From positions 576,280,864 to 576,344,863 of the forward strand of contig NC_056749.1 in the NCBI RefSeq assembly GCF_019279795.1: a DNA stretch of 64,000 nt, in the 5' to 3' direction. The position numbers and the translations under genes are program-made. The stretch is from Protopterus annectens. Taxonomy: Eukaryota > Chordata > Ceratodontiformes > Protopteridae. Positions 36,892 through 48,654 of this stretch are shown here, one piece after another (position 1 is the stretch's first letter; the number at the start of each line of letters is the position of its first letter). Under the pieces are notes generated by a model, which saw only the letters and a program-made list of their open reading frames with translations, did not search any database and had not been told where the DNA came from.

Positions 36892-37158
36892 TGTGTCTAT
36901 ATCATAACATCGCAAACTGAAAATATTGAATGCTCACAAGAGCAAAAATTCCAAAACTTGAATTCGGTATTGTGGGGGGCTGCACCCCCACATCCCCACT
37001 GAATATATATTCCAACTCCAAGATCGCACTACAGTGAAGAAAGGGCAAATATCTCAATCTTCACTGTACTGCAATCCCAAAAACCGTCCTTCAACATTTT
37101 GGCACTTTCACTGTTGTGTCGTTCGACATTTTCACTTTGCAATAATATGATATAGATC
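36892..37158. mobile_element. Mutator-like palindromic MITE, second member, 9-bp target duplication
   Basis: CTTTCAATA occurs at 36883-36891 and 37159-37167, immediately outside termini that read inward TGTGTCTATATCATAAC and GATCTATATCATATTATTG. The inverted repeats run about 65 bp imperfectly (CAAA.TGAAAAT.T.GAA...). The 267-bp element sits inside the L1 ORF1 between IERI and THR codons. The core has a GGGGGGCTGCACCCCCACAT hairpin, then TATATATTCCA and AAGATCGCAC, as in the MITE at 25797. The TCTATAT start is shared with the element at 32365. Confidence 0.8.
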
Positions 37159-37701
37159 CTTTCAATACCATATGAAAGCCCCTCTTGTAGATTTAAAATT
37201 TCAGGAATCCACATGCTTAGAAAAGAAATTATGTCATCACCTTCAGATTTTTCTAGAAGACCAGAAATTCTGATGTTACATCTTCTTCCTCTATTTTCTA
37301 GATCAACAATTGTATTCTGTTTAAGAAGAAAGTCAGTTTGGGATTCTTATTCTTTTACTATTCCATCTATGTCATTCAAGGCAGCTTCCATGTCAGAGAT
37401 TTTAATTTGCTATTGTTGAAGCAATTCTTTGAAAACATCTGTTTGTTTAAGGCAGCTCTCTCACTATGATTTTCTAAATTCTCTTGGAAACCATCCATTT
37501 TCAAAGATAATTCCTTAAGAGTGGATGTCATTAGTTGTAAGTCTTTCCTCAAGGATGTTTCAGTGTGAGAATGCTTAGAGATGTTCATCTTAATTTGATG
37601 ACATAATCTCCAGATAATATTGACCGGATATATTTTTTATATTTTTAGGAAATAATGAAGTCAAGAATATTATTAATAAGTTATGTAAAAAATTAAAAAA
37701 A

Positions 37702-37704
<3 letters not shown>

Positions 37705-37780
<76 letters not shown>
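37705..37780. repeat. (AT)n microsatellite, interrupted
   Basis: Two AT runs with one phase break, near the start of L1 ORF1. Confidence 0.95.
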
Positions 37781-38171
37781 TGCTGTATTTAAATATAGTT
37801 CTGCAGAGCTTTAAAATTTTGCTGTCTTCACATGCCATCTTGGCTCCACCCATCCTGACATTTCACTATGGGTGAACAAGACAGACCCTTACCTGTCTTG
37901 TCTTCCATCTACTTATGGAATTACTTATATCTATGTTTATTTAATCGGCTAATGATTTTTTCACTTGCTACCCATTTTTTCCGTTCTGTTTTTGTGAGGC
38001 TTCTACAATTTTATAAACTAGGATGGGAGAGTCAAACATAATAGGCAAGGGGCAAATAAAATGAAAAGTGTTAACATATGTAGAAAGACTAAAAATATAA
38101 ATGTCAGAATGGATTTTCTCTAGTAGAAATATTTCAGATATTATTTCTATGCAAGCTAGGCCAGAAATATA

Positions 38172-41100
38172 CTTGTGTTCATAGGTTCATAGGTTTATAC
38201 TAGGCTATCTGCCCTAAGGCATTTATAAGCCTAGCCCAAATTTTTGTGGCTTACGCCACCCCTTATATGAAAAAATACTGTGCCCATTAGTTTGTTGTGC
38301 CTCTGTCCAGCAGTGACACAGAGATGATTCCTGGGGTAAACCTACGATCTCCCATCCACAGGTCTAGATTTCTCTTGAACAGAGTCAGCGAGGTGCTCTG
38401 CCTCACATGGACCGGGATTTTATTCCACAGCATAGGGAGTCTCTGAGTGATAAATCTATCCCTCCAGCACGTCCTATTTATATCCGTGCTAAGGTTTAAG
38501 TTGCTTGCTCTAGTGGTTTTGGTGGATTTGGATTTTTTGAGGTTTAGCATGTCCATTAATTCCGGGTTGGACATGGCCTTGTATGTCAGGCACATGTCAC
38601 CTCTGAGCACATGGTATGCGACTGAATAGAGCTGGAGTTTCTTCAATCTGGCAGCATATGACAGATTTTGGAGTCCCTTTATCCTTTTGGTGAGGAACTT
38701 TTGGGGTCTCTCCAATTGCTGCAGATGTCGGGTGAGATACATCCCGAATGGGGCATTGTACTCGATCATTGGTCTGATAAGTGAAGAGTACAGGGGAACA
38801 ATGACCTCACTAGATCTGGATGTGAATCCCTTCATGATCAGGTGGGCAATGTAGAAGGTCTTTCTAACCACTTTAGCAATGTGAGTGTCAAAGAAAGGCC
38901 ACTGTCAACCTGGGTCCCCAGGTCCCTGATAACCTCTTCTGTGCTTAGTGGATTGCCACCTATATGGTAGCTTGGGGTTACCTTGTTTTTCCCGAAGGGT
39001 ATGACTATACATTTTTGGCGTTTAACTTCAGGCCATGGCTCTGGCACCAGCTATCTGTTTCCGTGAGTCCCTTCTGAAGGATATCCGTGTCCGATGCACT
39101 TTCCACTATGGCGCCCAGTTTGTAGTCGTCTGCAAACTTTGTCAGCCAAAGTCCTCCCATGCTGGCCTGTACTTCTGAGAAGTAGATGCCAAACAATAGG
39201 GGGCCAAGGACCGAGCCCTGTGGGACACCACTTGTGACCGGCTTGGAGTCTGACACAGCGCCAGCAACTCTAACCCTGTGGGTTCTGTCCTTAAGCCAAT
39301 TTGCAACCCATCTTGTGACATATGGGTTTACATTTAAGCTGGTAAGTTTTTCTACAATACCCGAGTGGGGTATTGTGTCGAAAGCCTTTGCAAGGTCAAG
39401 GTAGGCTGTATGGACTGCCTTTCCCTCATCAATGGCCTTGGTGACTGTTTGAAGAAGTCGACCAAGTTCAAAAGGCATGATCTTCCCTTGACAAAGCCAA
39501 ACTGGGTCGGGTCCAATGTCTGCAAGTCCCTATATCTTTGTTTATGAGCTCCATTATGATCCTCTCCATAGCTTTGCAGACTAGACTTGTTAAGCTTATG
39601 GGCGGTAATTACCAGGGTCCGTGAGGCGCCGCCTTTGTGGAGTGGGACCACAGTTGCCGTACGCCACTCCTTGGGCACGTATCCTGTGGTAAGGCTGAGA
39701 TTAAACAGCTGCCTTATGTGCGGGGTTAATTCCTCATTTAGCTCGTGTAGCACACAGCCGGGGACACCATCCGGTCCCATTGATGCTGTGTTTTAGCTTT
39801 AGAGAGAGCAGCTTTCACCTGCGCATTTGAGATGTCCGGGAGGCTACACTCGGCTGGGATAGTTATCTCTCCTTTAGGGGAGAGGGTGAAGTTTGCACTG
39901 AACCTGTCTGCCAGTATGTTGGCAATGTCTGTGGGTTCAGTGATTGTTGTATAATTTTGGACTAATTCTGAGCATATCTGGGAGTTTCCACCCAGGTTCC
40001 TAACATAGCTGAAAAAGGCCTTATGATTGTCCTTTGAATCCATGGCAATTTTCTCTCAAAATTGGCCTTAGTTGATTTTATGAGTGCTCGTATTTTTTAC
40101 TAATAATGATCAGGGGTGACTTCCCTTTTATGGATTTTGTTCTATCATGTAATAGCTTTCTCCTCTTATTGTAAAGTTTGTTAATGGCTGGGGTCCACCA
40201 GACTGGACGTTTGCCCTTTGTGGAAAGAGTCTTGGTTTTATTTGGGATTGCCTGATCCATGCAGTCCTGGAGGTGTTCATAGAAGGCATTTGTAAGGGCT
40301 TCCGCAGCTTGGGTTGTGGTTTCCTCTGGCTCAGGGGCCTTGAAGGATACTACACCAGTCTTGAGTAGTGTGAAGTTTGCTTTAGAGAAGTTCTTCACTA
40401 TGGTCTTTTTTGTTAGGGGTGGGGGCGGGATGTGGATTTCCAGTGAGATTAGTTTATGATCAGATCTCACCAATGAGGGATATACTTCCGGTGTGGAGCA
40501 TTTTGTCCCCATGTTTGTGACAATGAGATCTAGTATATTTTCTCCTCTCATGGGAACAGTGACTAGCTGTTCCATGGCATTTGAATTTATGAACTCCAGG
40601 AACCGTTGGGCTAGAAAGTTAGGGCTTGAGTAATGTTCCCAGTCTATATTCGGGTAGTTGAAGTCACCCAATATGATGGTGTTTGGAGATACATTTATAC
40701 CCTCCAGTGTCTTCAGGAAGGCTGTGTGGGGTTCCTGAGTTTGAGAGGGTGGCCTGTAGCATGCTACAATTTGTAGAGCAGTTTTGCCTATGGTTAGTTG
40801 CACCTGGATGGTTTCCGAGCTTGTGCGTTGCCACCAACCTGGAGGTGTGGGTATCCTTTATGAATATGGATACACCCTCCTTTTGTGGTGTGGTCCGGGT
40901 TTTGGGGCGGAACGCATGATATGAGGTAAAATCTAATAGTGCGGGGTGCTCTCAGAAGCCTTGAACCAGGTTTCAGTTACAGCACAGACATCGATGTTCT
41001 CCATACTGAGAAGGGCCTCGAGTGCGTGCATTTTGAGATTTAGACTTCTGGCATTGAGCAGCATTACCCTCAGTTTCTTCCCATTTTTGTTTTCTAGGGT

Positions 41101-42014
41101 GGTAGGTTTAGAATTTGAGCCTTGCCTAAAAAGGCACTATGGGGGTGGCAAGAGCCTTAGCCAATATCCGGAATCCCAGGGGTGACAGGTGCAAGCCGTC
41201 CCTTGCGAAGCAGCGTGGCTTGTCAAGCATGTCATCCCAGGCAGACAGACACTGGATCCCCTTTGAATGACACCAGACATTAAGCCAATTGTTAAAGCTG
41301 ATCATCTTGTCTCTATATTGTGGCATCATTCTTGGTGAAGGAAGGATACTGCTCAGGGTTAGGGTCATAGTCCAGGGAGGTACGTCTCAGGTCGTTCACA
41401 CCAGCATGGACAATGACTGTGTCATATTTGTACTTGCCGTGGAGTGACCCGAGTGCTTGTGTTATGTGGCGGATTCTAGCACCCGATAGGCAGCTTACTG
41501 TGACCCTCTCCTTGTTCAGCCTGGTGAGTGGGACATCAGTGTGTCTGACTATGGAGTCACCTATGACAAGTATGATTGGTGTTGTATTTGGCCTTAAGGG
41601 CTGTGACTGCTTTGCACACTGCTTTTGTGGTTTATGTGTTGCTTGTGGGGTGTCTTGAGGTAGCAGTTTTTGGGTGTCTGCTTTGGAGGTCTCTGCTGTT
41701 TAGGTAAATTTTTACTCAGAGCCTCCGAGTATGTCTTTGTGTGTTTATGTGTTTGATTCAGTGGAGTGGTAGCATTATGTGAGGCTGGTTTTGTGGTGTG
41801 TGTAGTTGCCTTCTCCTCCTGTCTGGTCTTGCCAGTCCTGAGTCGAGAGAGCTCAGCCTCCAGTTTGGCTAAATAGCTGCATCTCTCAAGTATTTGTGTT
41901 ATGTGGGAGGAGGAGAGGGTTGTCTGTGTACATGAGGCAGTTATAACATTGCCTCAAGATTCCCAGATTCACCAGCTGGACCGGAGAGGAGATTGACAAC
42001 TGACCTTTGGACAT
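38172..42014 (-). mobile_element. CR1-like LINE copy C, near full length and best preserved
   Basis: ORF1 starts at ATG 42014 (MSKGQLSISSPVQLVN), with a finger-like segment and an esterase with GDSIVRHTD (about 41575-41550), GVNDL and DGLHLSPLG (near 41190). ORF2 follows from about 41085: endonuclease (TETWFKAS, GDFNYPNIDWEHYS, SDHKLISLE), linker, RT with TAYLDLAKAFDTIPHSGI, SGVPQGSVLGPLLFGIYF and an intact KFADDYKLGA polymerase box. The C-terminus spans 38871-38287 in one long open frame (RHLQQLE, TCWRDRF, LFKRNLDLWMGD). The 3' UTR ends with ACCTATGAACCTATGAAC (minus, near 38180). A few stops and shifts remain, for example in the middle of ORF1 and near 39600. Long open blocks make it younger-looking than copies A and E. 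Confidence 0.92.
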
Positions 42015-43660
42015 GCTAGAATAATACTGGGAAATCCTTAATTGAAAACAAGGGCCAGTGGGGAGTGAGGGTGTAGTGCTTTTAATTTTTAGTGCTGACT
42101 TATATAATTGCTTTAGTGAGCAAGTGCCAGGTAACTTGAGTGCAATGTGTTACAAGTAACTAAATGCAAAAGCGACAAACAGTAACTTTCTTTCAAGTGA
42201 AACAAGGAAATAAGTACAGTAAGCAATGCAGATATCACTAGTGATCCACAGAAGCGCTGAGAAGTTGCGTATTAAGTGGAATTAGCTTCCAGGGAAATAA
42301 CAAGCAAACAAACAACAAGCATATAAACAAAGCTAGATTCAGCAGGCCTGGATCTAGTCTATGCTAGAGCAAACAAGGTGAACCAATTTCAGTAAGATAC
42401 AGTTAAAATATTCAGGCACTATAAACCTTTAACCAGAAATTCCCAGCTCAGAAGGGCAGAGTCCAGCCTCTTCTCCCACAAGAGTGCAGACCACGAACCT
42501 TCTTAATGTAAAATAACTGGCCTGAAGCCCAAGTGCCTAAACCAGAACTAATACACTTGGACACTGGGCTCTCAATCAGCAGTTCCCAACTTAGAAGGAT
42601 GAAAGCTACCTGTCCTGCCACCACAGTGCTTGCCACAAACCTTCCTAATGTAAAACAACTGGTCTGAAGCCCAAGTGCTTAATCCAAAAGACTTGAATGA
42701 TAGCTACACTTTAATCAAGTTACAACCAAGCAGTAATAAATACCATTGAATACTTTAGAGAATGTCTGGATTAGTGCTCAAGTTACACAAACAAAGCTAG
42801 ATCCAGCAGGCCCGAATCCAGTCTATGCCACAGCAAACAAGGCGCACCAACTTCAGTAAGAAACAGTTCAGATATGCATGCACTATAAGCCTTTAACCAG
42901 AAATTCCCAGCTCAGAAGGGCAGAGTCCAGCCTCTCCTCCCACAAGAGTGCAGACCACGAACCCTCTTAATGTAAAATAACTGGCTTGAAAGCCCAAGTG
43001 CTTAAACCAGAATTAATACACTTTTAGAATAACAGACACTGAGCCCTCAATCAGCAGTTCTCAACCTAGAAGGATGTAAGCTACCTGTTCTGCCACAACA
43101 GTGCAGACCACAAACCCTCCCAGTGCAAAACAACTAACTGGTCCGAAGCCCAAGTGTTTAAACCAAAAGGCTTAGAATGAGTTACACCAAGCAGTAATAA
43201 ATACAATTGAGTATTTTAAGATGATGCAAAAGTAAAAAGAAGTAGGTAAAAACACAAGTACAGTAAAAGCAGATGAAATTTTTTTTTTTTTTTTCTGAAC
43301 AAGTGCTGAGATCAAAGAAACAGATTTGAGTGCTGAAACTAGAAAACTGGCTAGTTATAAGAAAAAAAAAACAAGCTAGAAGGCTTACCTCAAACACAGA
43401 AGGGCTTGGGGGCTCAGAAGCCTACAAATAGTCTGTACCACTTAACAAGAAAGGCAGGAAATAAGCTTAATTTTTTTTTTTTTTTTTTTTTTATTTCCCA
43501 GATGCTCTCTTTGTACACAGTAGGAGTGCCTGAAATCAGAATATGATCTCACTGCACTCAGTTGAGTGAGCAAATGAGATGGGCCCAGAGGCAGGCTGAG
43601 GGGCGGGCAGTTTCAATGCCACTAAGATTAACACCAAAACAAAAACAGGGCGGGTGGGTG
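42015..43660 (-). repeat. 5' flank of CR1 copy C with a two-part higher-order tandem repeat
   Basis: 'aagctagat.cagcaggcc' recurs at 42331 and 42797, a period of about 466 bp. Each period holds two related sub-units (starting 'cccagctcagaagg' at 42447 and 'cccaacttagaagg' at 42586, again at about 42907 and 43063), both ending '..taatgtaaaa.aactggtc.gaagcccaagtg'. Words near the ORF1 start ('cacttgctca', 'agcacta') echo the leader of copies B and D, so this is probably the 5' UTR promoter region of a sister subfamily. That link is inference. Long T runs lie at 43280-43296 and 43471-43493. Confidence 0.6.
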
Positions 43661-43662
43661 GG

Positions 43663-44513
43663 AATAACTGAAGAGCAGAATAACTTCAGTTAAAAATTCC
43701 TTCAACACTCAAATTAAATACTGTATTTTTAAAAAAAAAGTTCAGATAAAGGTACTTAAATTCTCTTATACGTCCAGTTGAATATAACCAAGTTCTTAGC
43801 TGGCCAAGCTGAAGTTTTAAAGCAGGAATTATTTCACATGCACCAGTTTAAATATGCAAGGACAGGAAATCAAAGAATGTGGCTACCCCCACACCTGTAA
43901 TTACTAGCAAATAACAAAATTCAGCCAACACTAGCTTCAGTTCAAGTTACTGAAGAGCAGAATAACTTCAGTTTAAAAATTCCTTCAACACTCCTTCATA
44001 CACAGTTTAAATCAAATTAAATACTGTATAATACTGTATTTTTTTTTTAAAAAAAGTTTAGATAAAGGTACTTAAATTCTCTTATACGTCCAGATGAATG
44101 TAACCAAGTTCTTAGCTGGCCAAGCTGAAGTTTTAAAGCAGGAATTATTTCACATGCACCAGTTTAAATATGCAAGGACAGGAAATCAAAGAATGTGGCT
44201 ACCCCCACACCTGTAATTACTAGCAAATAACAAAATTCAGCCAACACTAGCTTCAGTTCAAGTTACTGAAGAGCAGAATAACTTCAGTTTAAAAATTCCT
44301 TCAACACTCCTTCATACACAGTTTAAATCAAATTAAATACTGTATAATACTGTATTTTTTTTAAAAAAAAGTTTAGATAAAGGTACTTAAATTCTCTTAT
44401 ACGTCCAGTTGAATATAACCAAGTTCTTAGCTGGCCAAGCTGAAGTTTTAAAGCAGGAATTATTTCACATGCACCAGTTTAAATATGCAAGGACAGGAAA
44501 TCAAAGAATGTGT
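43663..44513. repeat. tandem repeat, about 315-bp unit, 2.7 copies
   Basis: 'ggtacttaaattctctta' occurs at 43751, 44067 and 44382, and 'actgaagagcagaataactt' at 43667, 43949 and 44265. The last two units differ at only a few bases plus a poly-T/A length change, so the duplication is recent. The first unit has a deletion of about 34 bp. The array ends abruptly at about 44512. It may belong to the 5' region of CR1 copy C or be an independent satellite. Confidence 0.85.
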
Positions 44514-44639
44514 TCTGGGAGAATTATTTCTGAGCAAGTTAGGCTAGAATGAATGTTTAAAATAAATATAGCAAGAGCAAAGCAATGAAGGGTAGGCAAT
44601 TCACCATATAAAGGCAGTCTTCCAATCAATAATCCAAAG

Positions 44640-44765
44640 ATATGGATGTAGTAACAACCTGAACACGATGCTGTCATCAACCATATAACAATTTATTTGT
44701 GCAGCACAGGTAAGCGCTTTCGCCAAAGGCTTCTTCAGACCTGTTACATCAGTTCAACAATACAT
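44640..44765 (-). mobile_element. Penelope-like 3' end with hammerhead-like fold
   Basis: The minus strand reads ...GGTCTGAAGAAGCC then GGCGAAAGCGCTTACC and continues with an AT-rich tail. This is the arrangement seen near the ends of the two Penelope-like copies at 49785-50554 and 60515-61990 (GTCTGAAGAAGTGCTC...ATGAAAGC). No coding part is attached. Confidence 0.5.
44706..44744 (-). ncRNA. hammerhead-ribozyme-like motif
   Basis: 39 nt on the minus strand: stem I ACAGGT/ACCTGT (6 bp), core CUGAAGA (fits CUGANGA), stem II GCC-UUU-GGC, core GAAA, then a self-complementary AGCGCU in the stem III position and a CUU (NUH) cleavage triplet. An extra A beside stem II and a stem III with no loop deviate from the textbook form. 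Penelope elements are known to carry hammerheads with very short stem III that may act as dimers. Activity is not shown. Confidence 0.45.
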
Positions 44766-45385
44766 TTAAATACTTGATTTGGCGGGAAAGTCGCCTGAAT
44801 ATTTAAAGAAACATTGCAATGCACTATCTGGATAAAATACATCTACTTGTCAATACTAGCTTCTTGCCATGACGTGATTTGTGTTTTAGTGAAGTTTGTG
44901 TGAGACATGCAGTTACTGGACATTTTACAAAGAGTACACTGAGGAAAGACAGAACATTCTTCCCTGCCTAACATACTTTTCCATTAGGATATTGCATTTT
45001 TTTACTCTCAAACCCACATGCCTCATGCACTTCTTTCCATTTAACCTCTTTGCGGCTAACATATCGTTTTTACATGTGCTTTATTAGTTAGGTAATAGAT
45101 CATCTTCTAAACAAATCAGTACCTACTTTCTTTTACATATTTACTTATTTAATTATTCTTTTCTGCATTTTAATGTTATTGCCCAAGTATGCACTACTGA
45201 GTGATGGTGTGAACTCTACCTAGCATATACTTGTCACATGACATCTGTGTCACTTCAGCAATGAAAAGGAAAAGAGATATGCCATGTTCTTCCATCTTGT
45301 CTGTTTTTATAATACCTTTGCGCTGATATTTATCAACTAAAGTGAAACAAAAAGCTGTTTTACCATTCACCCTACCTTTTTGTTT
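44766..45385. other. intergenic, no recognised element
   Basis: AT-rich sequence in which I see no supported gene or repeat. Confidence 0.4.
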
Positions 45386-45568
45386 TCACTTAGCAGCGGC
45401 CTTAGGTCAGCTGGTGCCCTAGGCAAAGGTGTTCCACAGCACCCCCCCCCACATCACCCAGGTGCCCCCAACCTGGTCTACCTACACCAAATAAATACTG
45501 GAAAAGTGCCCCTGCTACAGCGGCGCCCTAGGCGGCCGCCTAGTTGGCCTATGCCTAAGGCCGGCCAT
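45386..45568. mobile_element. GC-rich MITE with GGCCTTAGG termini
   Basis: CGGCCTTAGG at 45395-45404 and its complement CCTAAGGCCG at about 45555-45564 bound a 170-bp GC-rich segment, with CCCTAGGC and GGCGCCCTAGGCGGCCGCC inside. It stands out from AT-rich flanks and looks like a short hAT-type MITE, but no 8-bp target duplication was visible. Confidence 0.5.
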
Positions 45569-46660
45569 GAGTATGTGTAAGCAATATCTTGTTTCCTCAG
45601 CAGGAGACAATATTCATGCAGAACAGTGCTGGACAGCATGGTTTTCTAACGGTTGTGCTACACTTCTATTTCCACAAAATGAAAGTGTGGCTGAATCTGT
45701 AATGGTGCTGACTGACGTGTAGGATGACCACTAACTAGTTGTCTGCATTATTATATAAAACCACTCTCAGAATAATTCTATGTGGTCTTGTCATTTGGTA
45801 AGAGGCTCTAATCTTGAACTTTAATGTTGTCATAATGCAGCATTATCACTTTTGTCACATGCCACTGGAGTAAATGAACTGGAATAAAAATGACTTAGCA
45901 GCACAGCTTAGTTTTAGATTGTATCCATGCCCTAAATGTTCACTAGTAAGCTTCAGATTAAACAAGATGTAAGGGCAAGACGTGTTTCATACAATCTGTA
46001 GAAAATGATAGAAATGTGACTTAGAAGCATCGTGCTGATTAGGTTTCTACTAAGCCTTTAGGAGCTGTACGCAGTTGTTTGGGTAAAGCCATATTTCATG
46101 AAGTAAGAACCACCAATGCATTATGAAGAAACTCCCATGCAGTCTGCTTCATGACACAAAAATGAGGGACACTATATGGTGGTGTAGTAATGAGTTCAGA
46201 TTACACCTCTTTACATTTCTTTTTTCCCTGTATTATACACCAATCCATCCCAAAATGCATAGGATACTTTAGGCAGAAATATGGGATTACCTACACTAAG
46301 TTTACACTATGTATACACCATTCTGAGTGAACAGACAACACAGGCATAACTCACACCTTCTTCCTCCTAATTTTACTTTTTCTTACTGATTTTCTTGCAG
46401 CCTTAAATATTGATGGAGATTCATACAGGTTACCATAACGTGTAGACTACATGTGCACTTAGCGTAATCTTTCTGAGTAATTAGAAAGCACAAACATTTG
46501 GTAGGGATATTCTTGAATACAGATTGTGTACACTTATTGTACACTTAGCGTAGGTGTTAATCTGGACCACAGACTTGTGCAAAAATTATATCAATAAGCA
46601 TATTTAAGGGCATATGTTAGGAGTAGTTGTCTCTGCATGCTGCTGTTTTACACATACTCG
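45569..46660. other. intergenic, no recognised element
   Basis: No supported gene or repeat. A short duplicated phrase 'acacttattgtacacttagcgta' echoes 'tgcacttagcgtaatc' upstream at about 46455. Confidence 0.35.
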
Positions 46661-46663
46661 CGT

Positions 46664-46718
<55 letters not shown>
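46664..46718. repeat. (AC)n microsatellite
   Basis: Uninterrupted AC run of about 52 bp. Confidence 0.95.
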
Positions 46719-46719
<1 letters not shown>

Positions 46720-47414
46720 CTGAAGTGGATCATAAATTACTAATACCAGTTTTATGCAGGTGGCTTCTGTCACTACAGCTGGGACTGATGTTCTACCCAT
46801 CAGCTCTCTCTTGGATGTTATATGGTTCGTGAAAATGGTTTGTCTCCTGAGATTGATGAGAGGTGAGTGTGGAAGGCTAATCCTTTCTCTATACATCATT
46901 ATTTAAAAAGTTGCAACGTTTACACCAACACACTGTTTTTGCTTTTATTTATCCAGTTCATTAAGCTTTTCTCCTGTTGTAGATGTTTTTTTGTCCAGCT
47001 GAACTATCTTGAAAAAGTGCACAAATAAACCAGCATTCAAATTAATTAATGAAAAGTAACGTATGCTATTTGGAATTGTGAAATCCTTCAGACTAGTTAC
47101 ATTTACTTGTAGGAGAATTATCACATATGGTGTGTTCTGATGAATGGAGCTGTACGTTTTTGAGAAGCAGTTCATATTTTTAGACACCCTTGGTTGTTAG
47201 ATAATAAAAATCCACCAGGCATAGACGGCGCTATCTCCTCAGACTGTCGCATTTTTCTTTGAAAGGCTGCAGCATTTTATTGCAGTCAGTGTGGAATTTT
47301 TATTACCTGGGTGCGCGTTTCTATGTTAGATATCATGTATGCATATATATAATCATAAACTAAAACAGAGTAAAAGGGTCACACAGATAATCAATTGGGT
47401 AAAAAACACAAAAA

Positions 47415-47760
47415 GTAAAATCTAGCAAAGCTAGACTTCTAACTGTGTGATACCTTAAACCTCATGCATCAGAGGCCTCATGGGATATATGCAAATCACC
47501 CCTTAAGGATATCAGGTGTTTCAGCTAAATGGCAGTTCTGAATATCCGCACAGCTAGAGGGGTCTGGCTTTAATGGCCTGAAATTGTCCATAAATAGACT
47601 TAAAAATGAAAGTAAAAGAAAAAGTCATGGACATTCAGAATTGCCATTTAGCTGAAACACTGATATCCTTAAGGGGTGATTGGCATATATCCCATGAGGT
47701 CAGTGATGCAAGAGGTTTCAGGTATCACGCAGTTAGAAGTCTAACTTTGCTAGATTTTTC
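47415..47760. mobile_element. foldback MITE with about 130-bp inverted arms
   Basis: The left arm (47415-47550) and right arm (47632-47760) are inverted copies with several differences: 'aaatctagcaaagctagac', 'catgggatatatgc', 'ccccttaaggatatca', 'gtttcagctaaatgg' and 'cagttctgaat' all reappear complemented in reverse order. The 80-bp spacer has no ORF. The termini lie near 'aaaatctag' and 'ctagattttt'. Confidence 0.8.
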
Positions 47761-47896
47761 TTTATGTATATAATCATCAGACTTTGGCTGCCAAATTCTT
47801 AGTATTAGGTGCTAGTGTAGCTGTTACAATTGCAAACACCCACTTACAAATTCTTACATTTAATGGTTTCATCTTGTTTCATTTGCATTTTACTAA

Positions 47897-48097
47897 GTTA
47901 GGGTGGTGCAGCAGTTAGTGTTGTCACCTCACAGCAAGAGGTTCTCTGGTTCGATCCTCGGCTGGGGTGCCTTCTGAGCAGAGTCTGCATGTCCTCCCTG
48001 TGGTCGCGTGGGTTTCCTCCGGGTACTCCGGTTTCCCCCCACATCCCAAAGACATGCTGTAGGTGGATTGGACACTCTAAATTGGCCCTAGGTGTGA

Positions 48098-48128
<31 letters not shown>

Positions 48129-48256
48129 CCTTCTGTGGAAGGTTGGGCGCTGGGCTGGAAACTCAACACCGTAAAACTCTACTGCCAATCATGAGCGGAC
48201 AGATGATCCGCTGTGGTGACCCCTAACTGGGAAAAGCTGAAAGAAGAAGAAGACTG
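47897..48256 (+). mobile_element. tRNA-derived SINE
   Basis: The 5' part is tRNA-like: an A-box-like GGTGCAGCAGTTAGTG near 47903 and a B box GGTTCGATCC at 47949-47958. The body has 'gtctgcatgtcctccc', 'gcgtgggtttcctccggg', 'cccaaagacatg' and 'gacactctaaattg', phrases widely seen in fish SINEs. It then has a GT run (48103-48127), and the tail part ends 'gctgtggtgacccctaac...gctgaaagaagaagaag'. RNA polymerase III would transcribe it from the internal boxes and a LINE would move it. This is the best hint of a fish-like host. Confidence 0.85.
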
Positions 48257-48654
48257 TTCTGAACTTGAATTTAGCATGTGATTACAAGGGTGACATTGAG
48301 GCAGTGTGATATGATATTTATTTACTATTTGCAGTTGTATAACGTCCACAGATACATTTGAATGATGCAATACTTATTCTGATTTTAAAATAAGTTGGTT
48401 CAATGTACCATCTTCGTAGAACAGTATAATAATCTGCAAACAAGTTGCACTAGAAATTAATCTGTATTAAGAAGAAAGGCTAAAAGTTCACTCTGAAGTA
48501 CTTGGAATGCCCTGAGCTGTTATGATAGGTTTAAAAGACATATTGCTTTAAAAATGAAACAAACATTGATTCTTGTGATGTTCATGCACATTAATGAAGC
48601 AATACCAGTATATAACGATGCATTCATTAATATGTATTAACAGTGCTTTCAGGT

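Larger units (their letters stand above)
36455..37862 (-). mobile_element. L1-like LINE 5' end and ORF1, split by a MITE
   Basis: On the minus strand the 5' end reads GGTGGAGCCAAGATGGC (37852-37836), very like the start of vertebrate L1s. ORF1 follows with a coiled-coil segment (LRKDLQLMTSTLKELSLKMD near 37550-37490), an RRM-like stretch (DLENRGRRCNIRISGL near 37310-37255), and IERI just before the MITE. ORF1 resumes after it with the C-terminal domain (SPPRSIVIKLLSY near 36850 and IIYPAKIKI near 36630). ORF1p is an RNA-binding trimer in L1 ribonucleoprotein. Stops interrupt the frame and a long AT array (37705-37780) lies near the start. ORF2 is not present here. Confidence 0.75.

Noticed and set aside
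47948-47958. tRNA gene suggested by the B box GGTTCGATCC
   Set aside because: The surrounding body and GAAGAAG tail are those of a tRNA-derived SINE and no acceptor stem can be folded.
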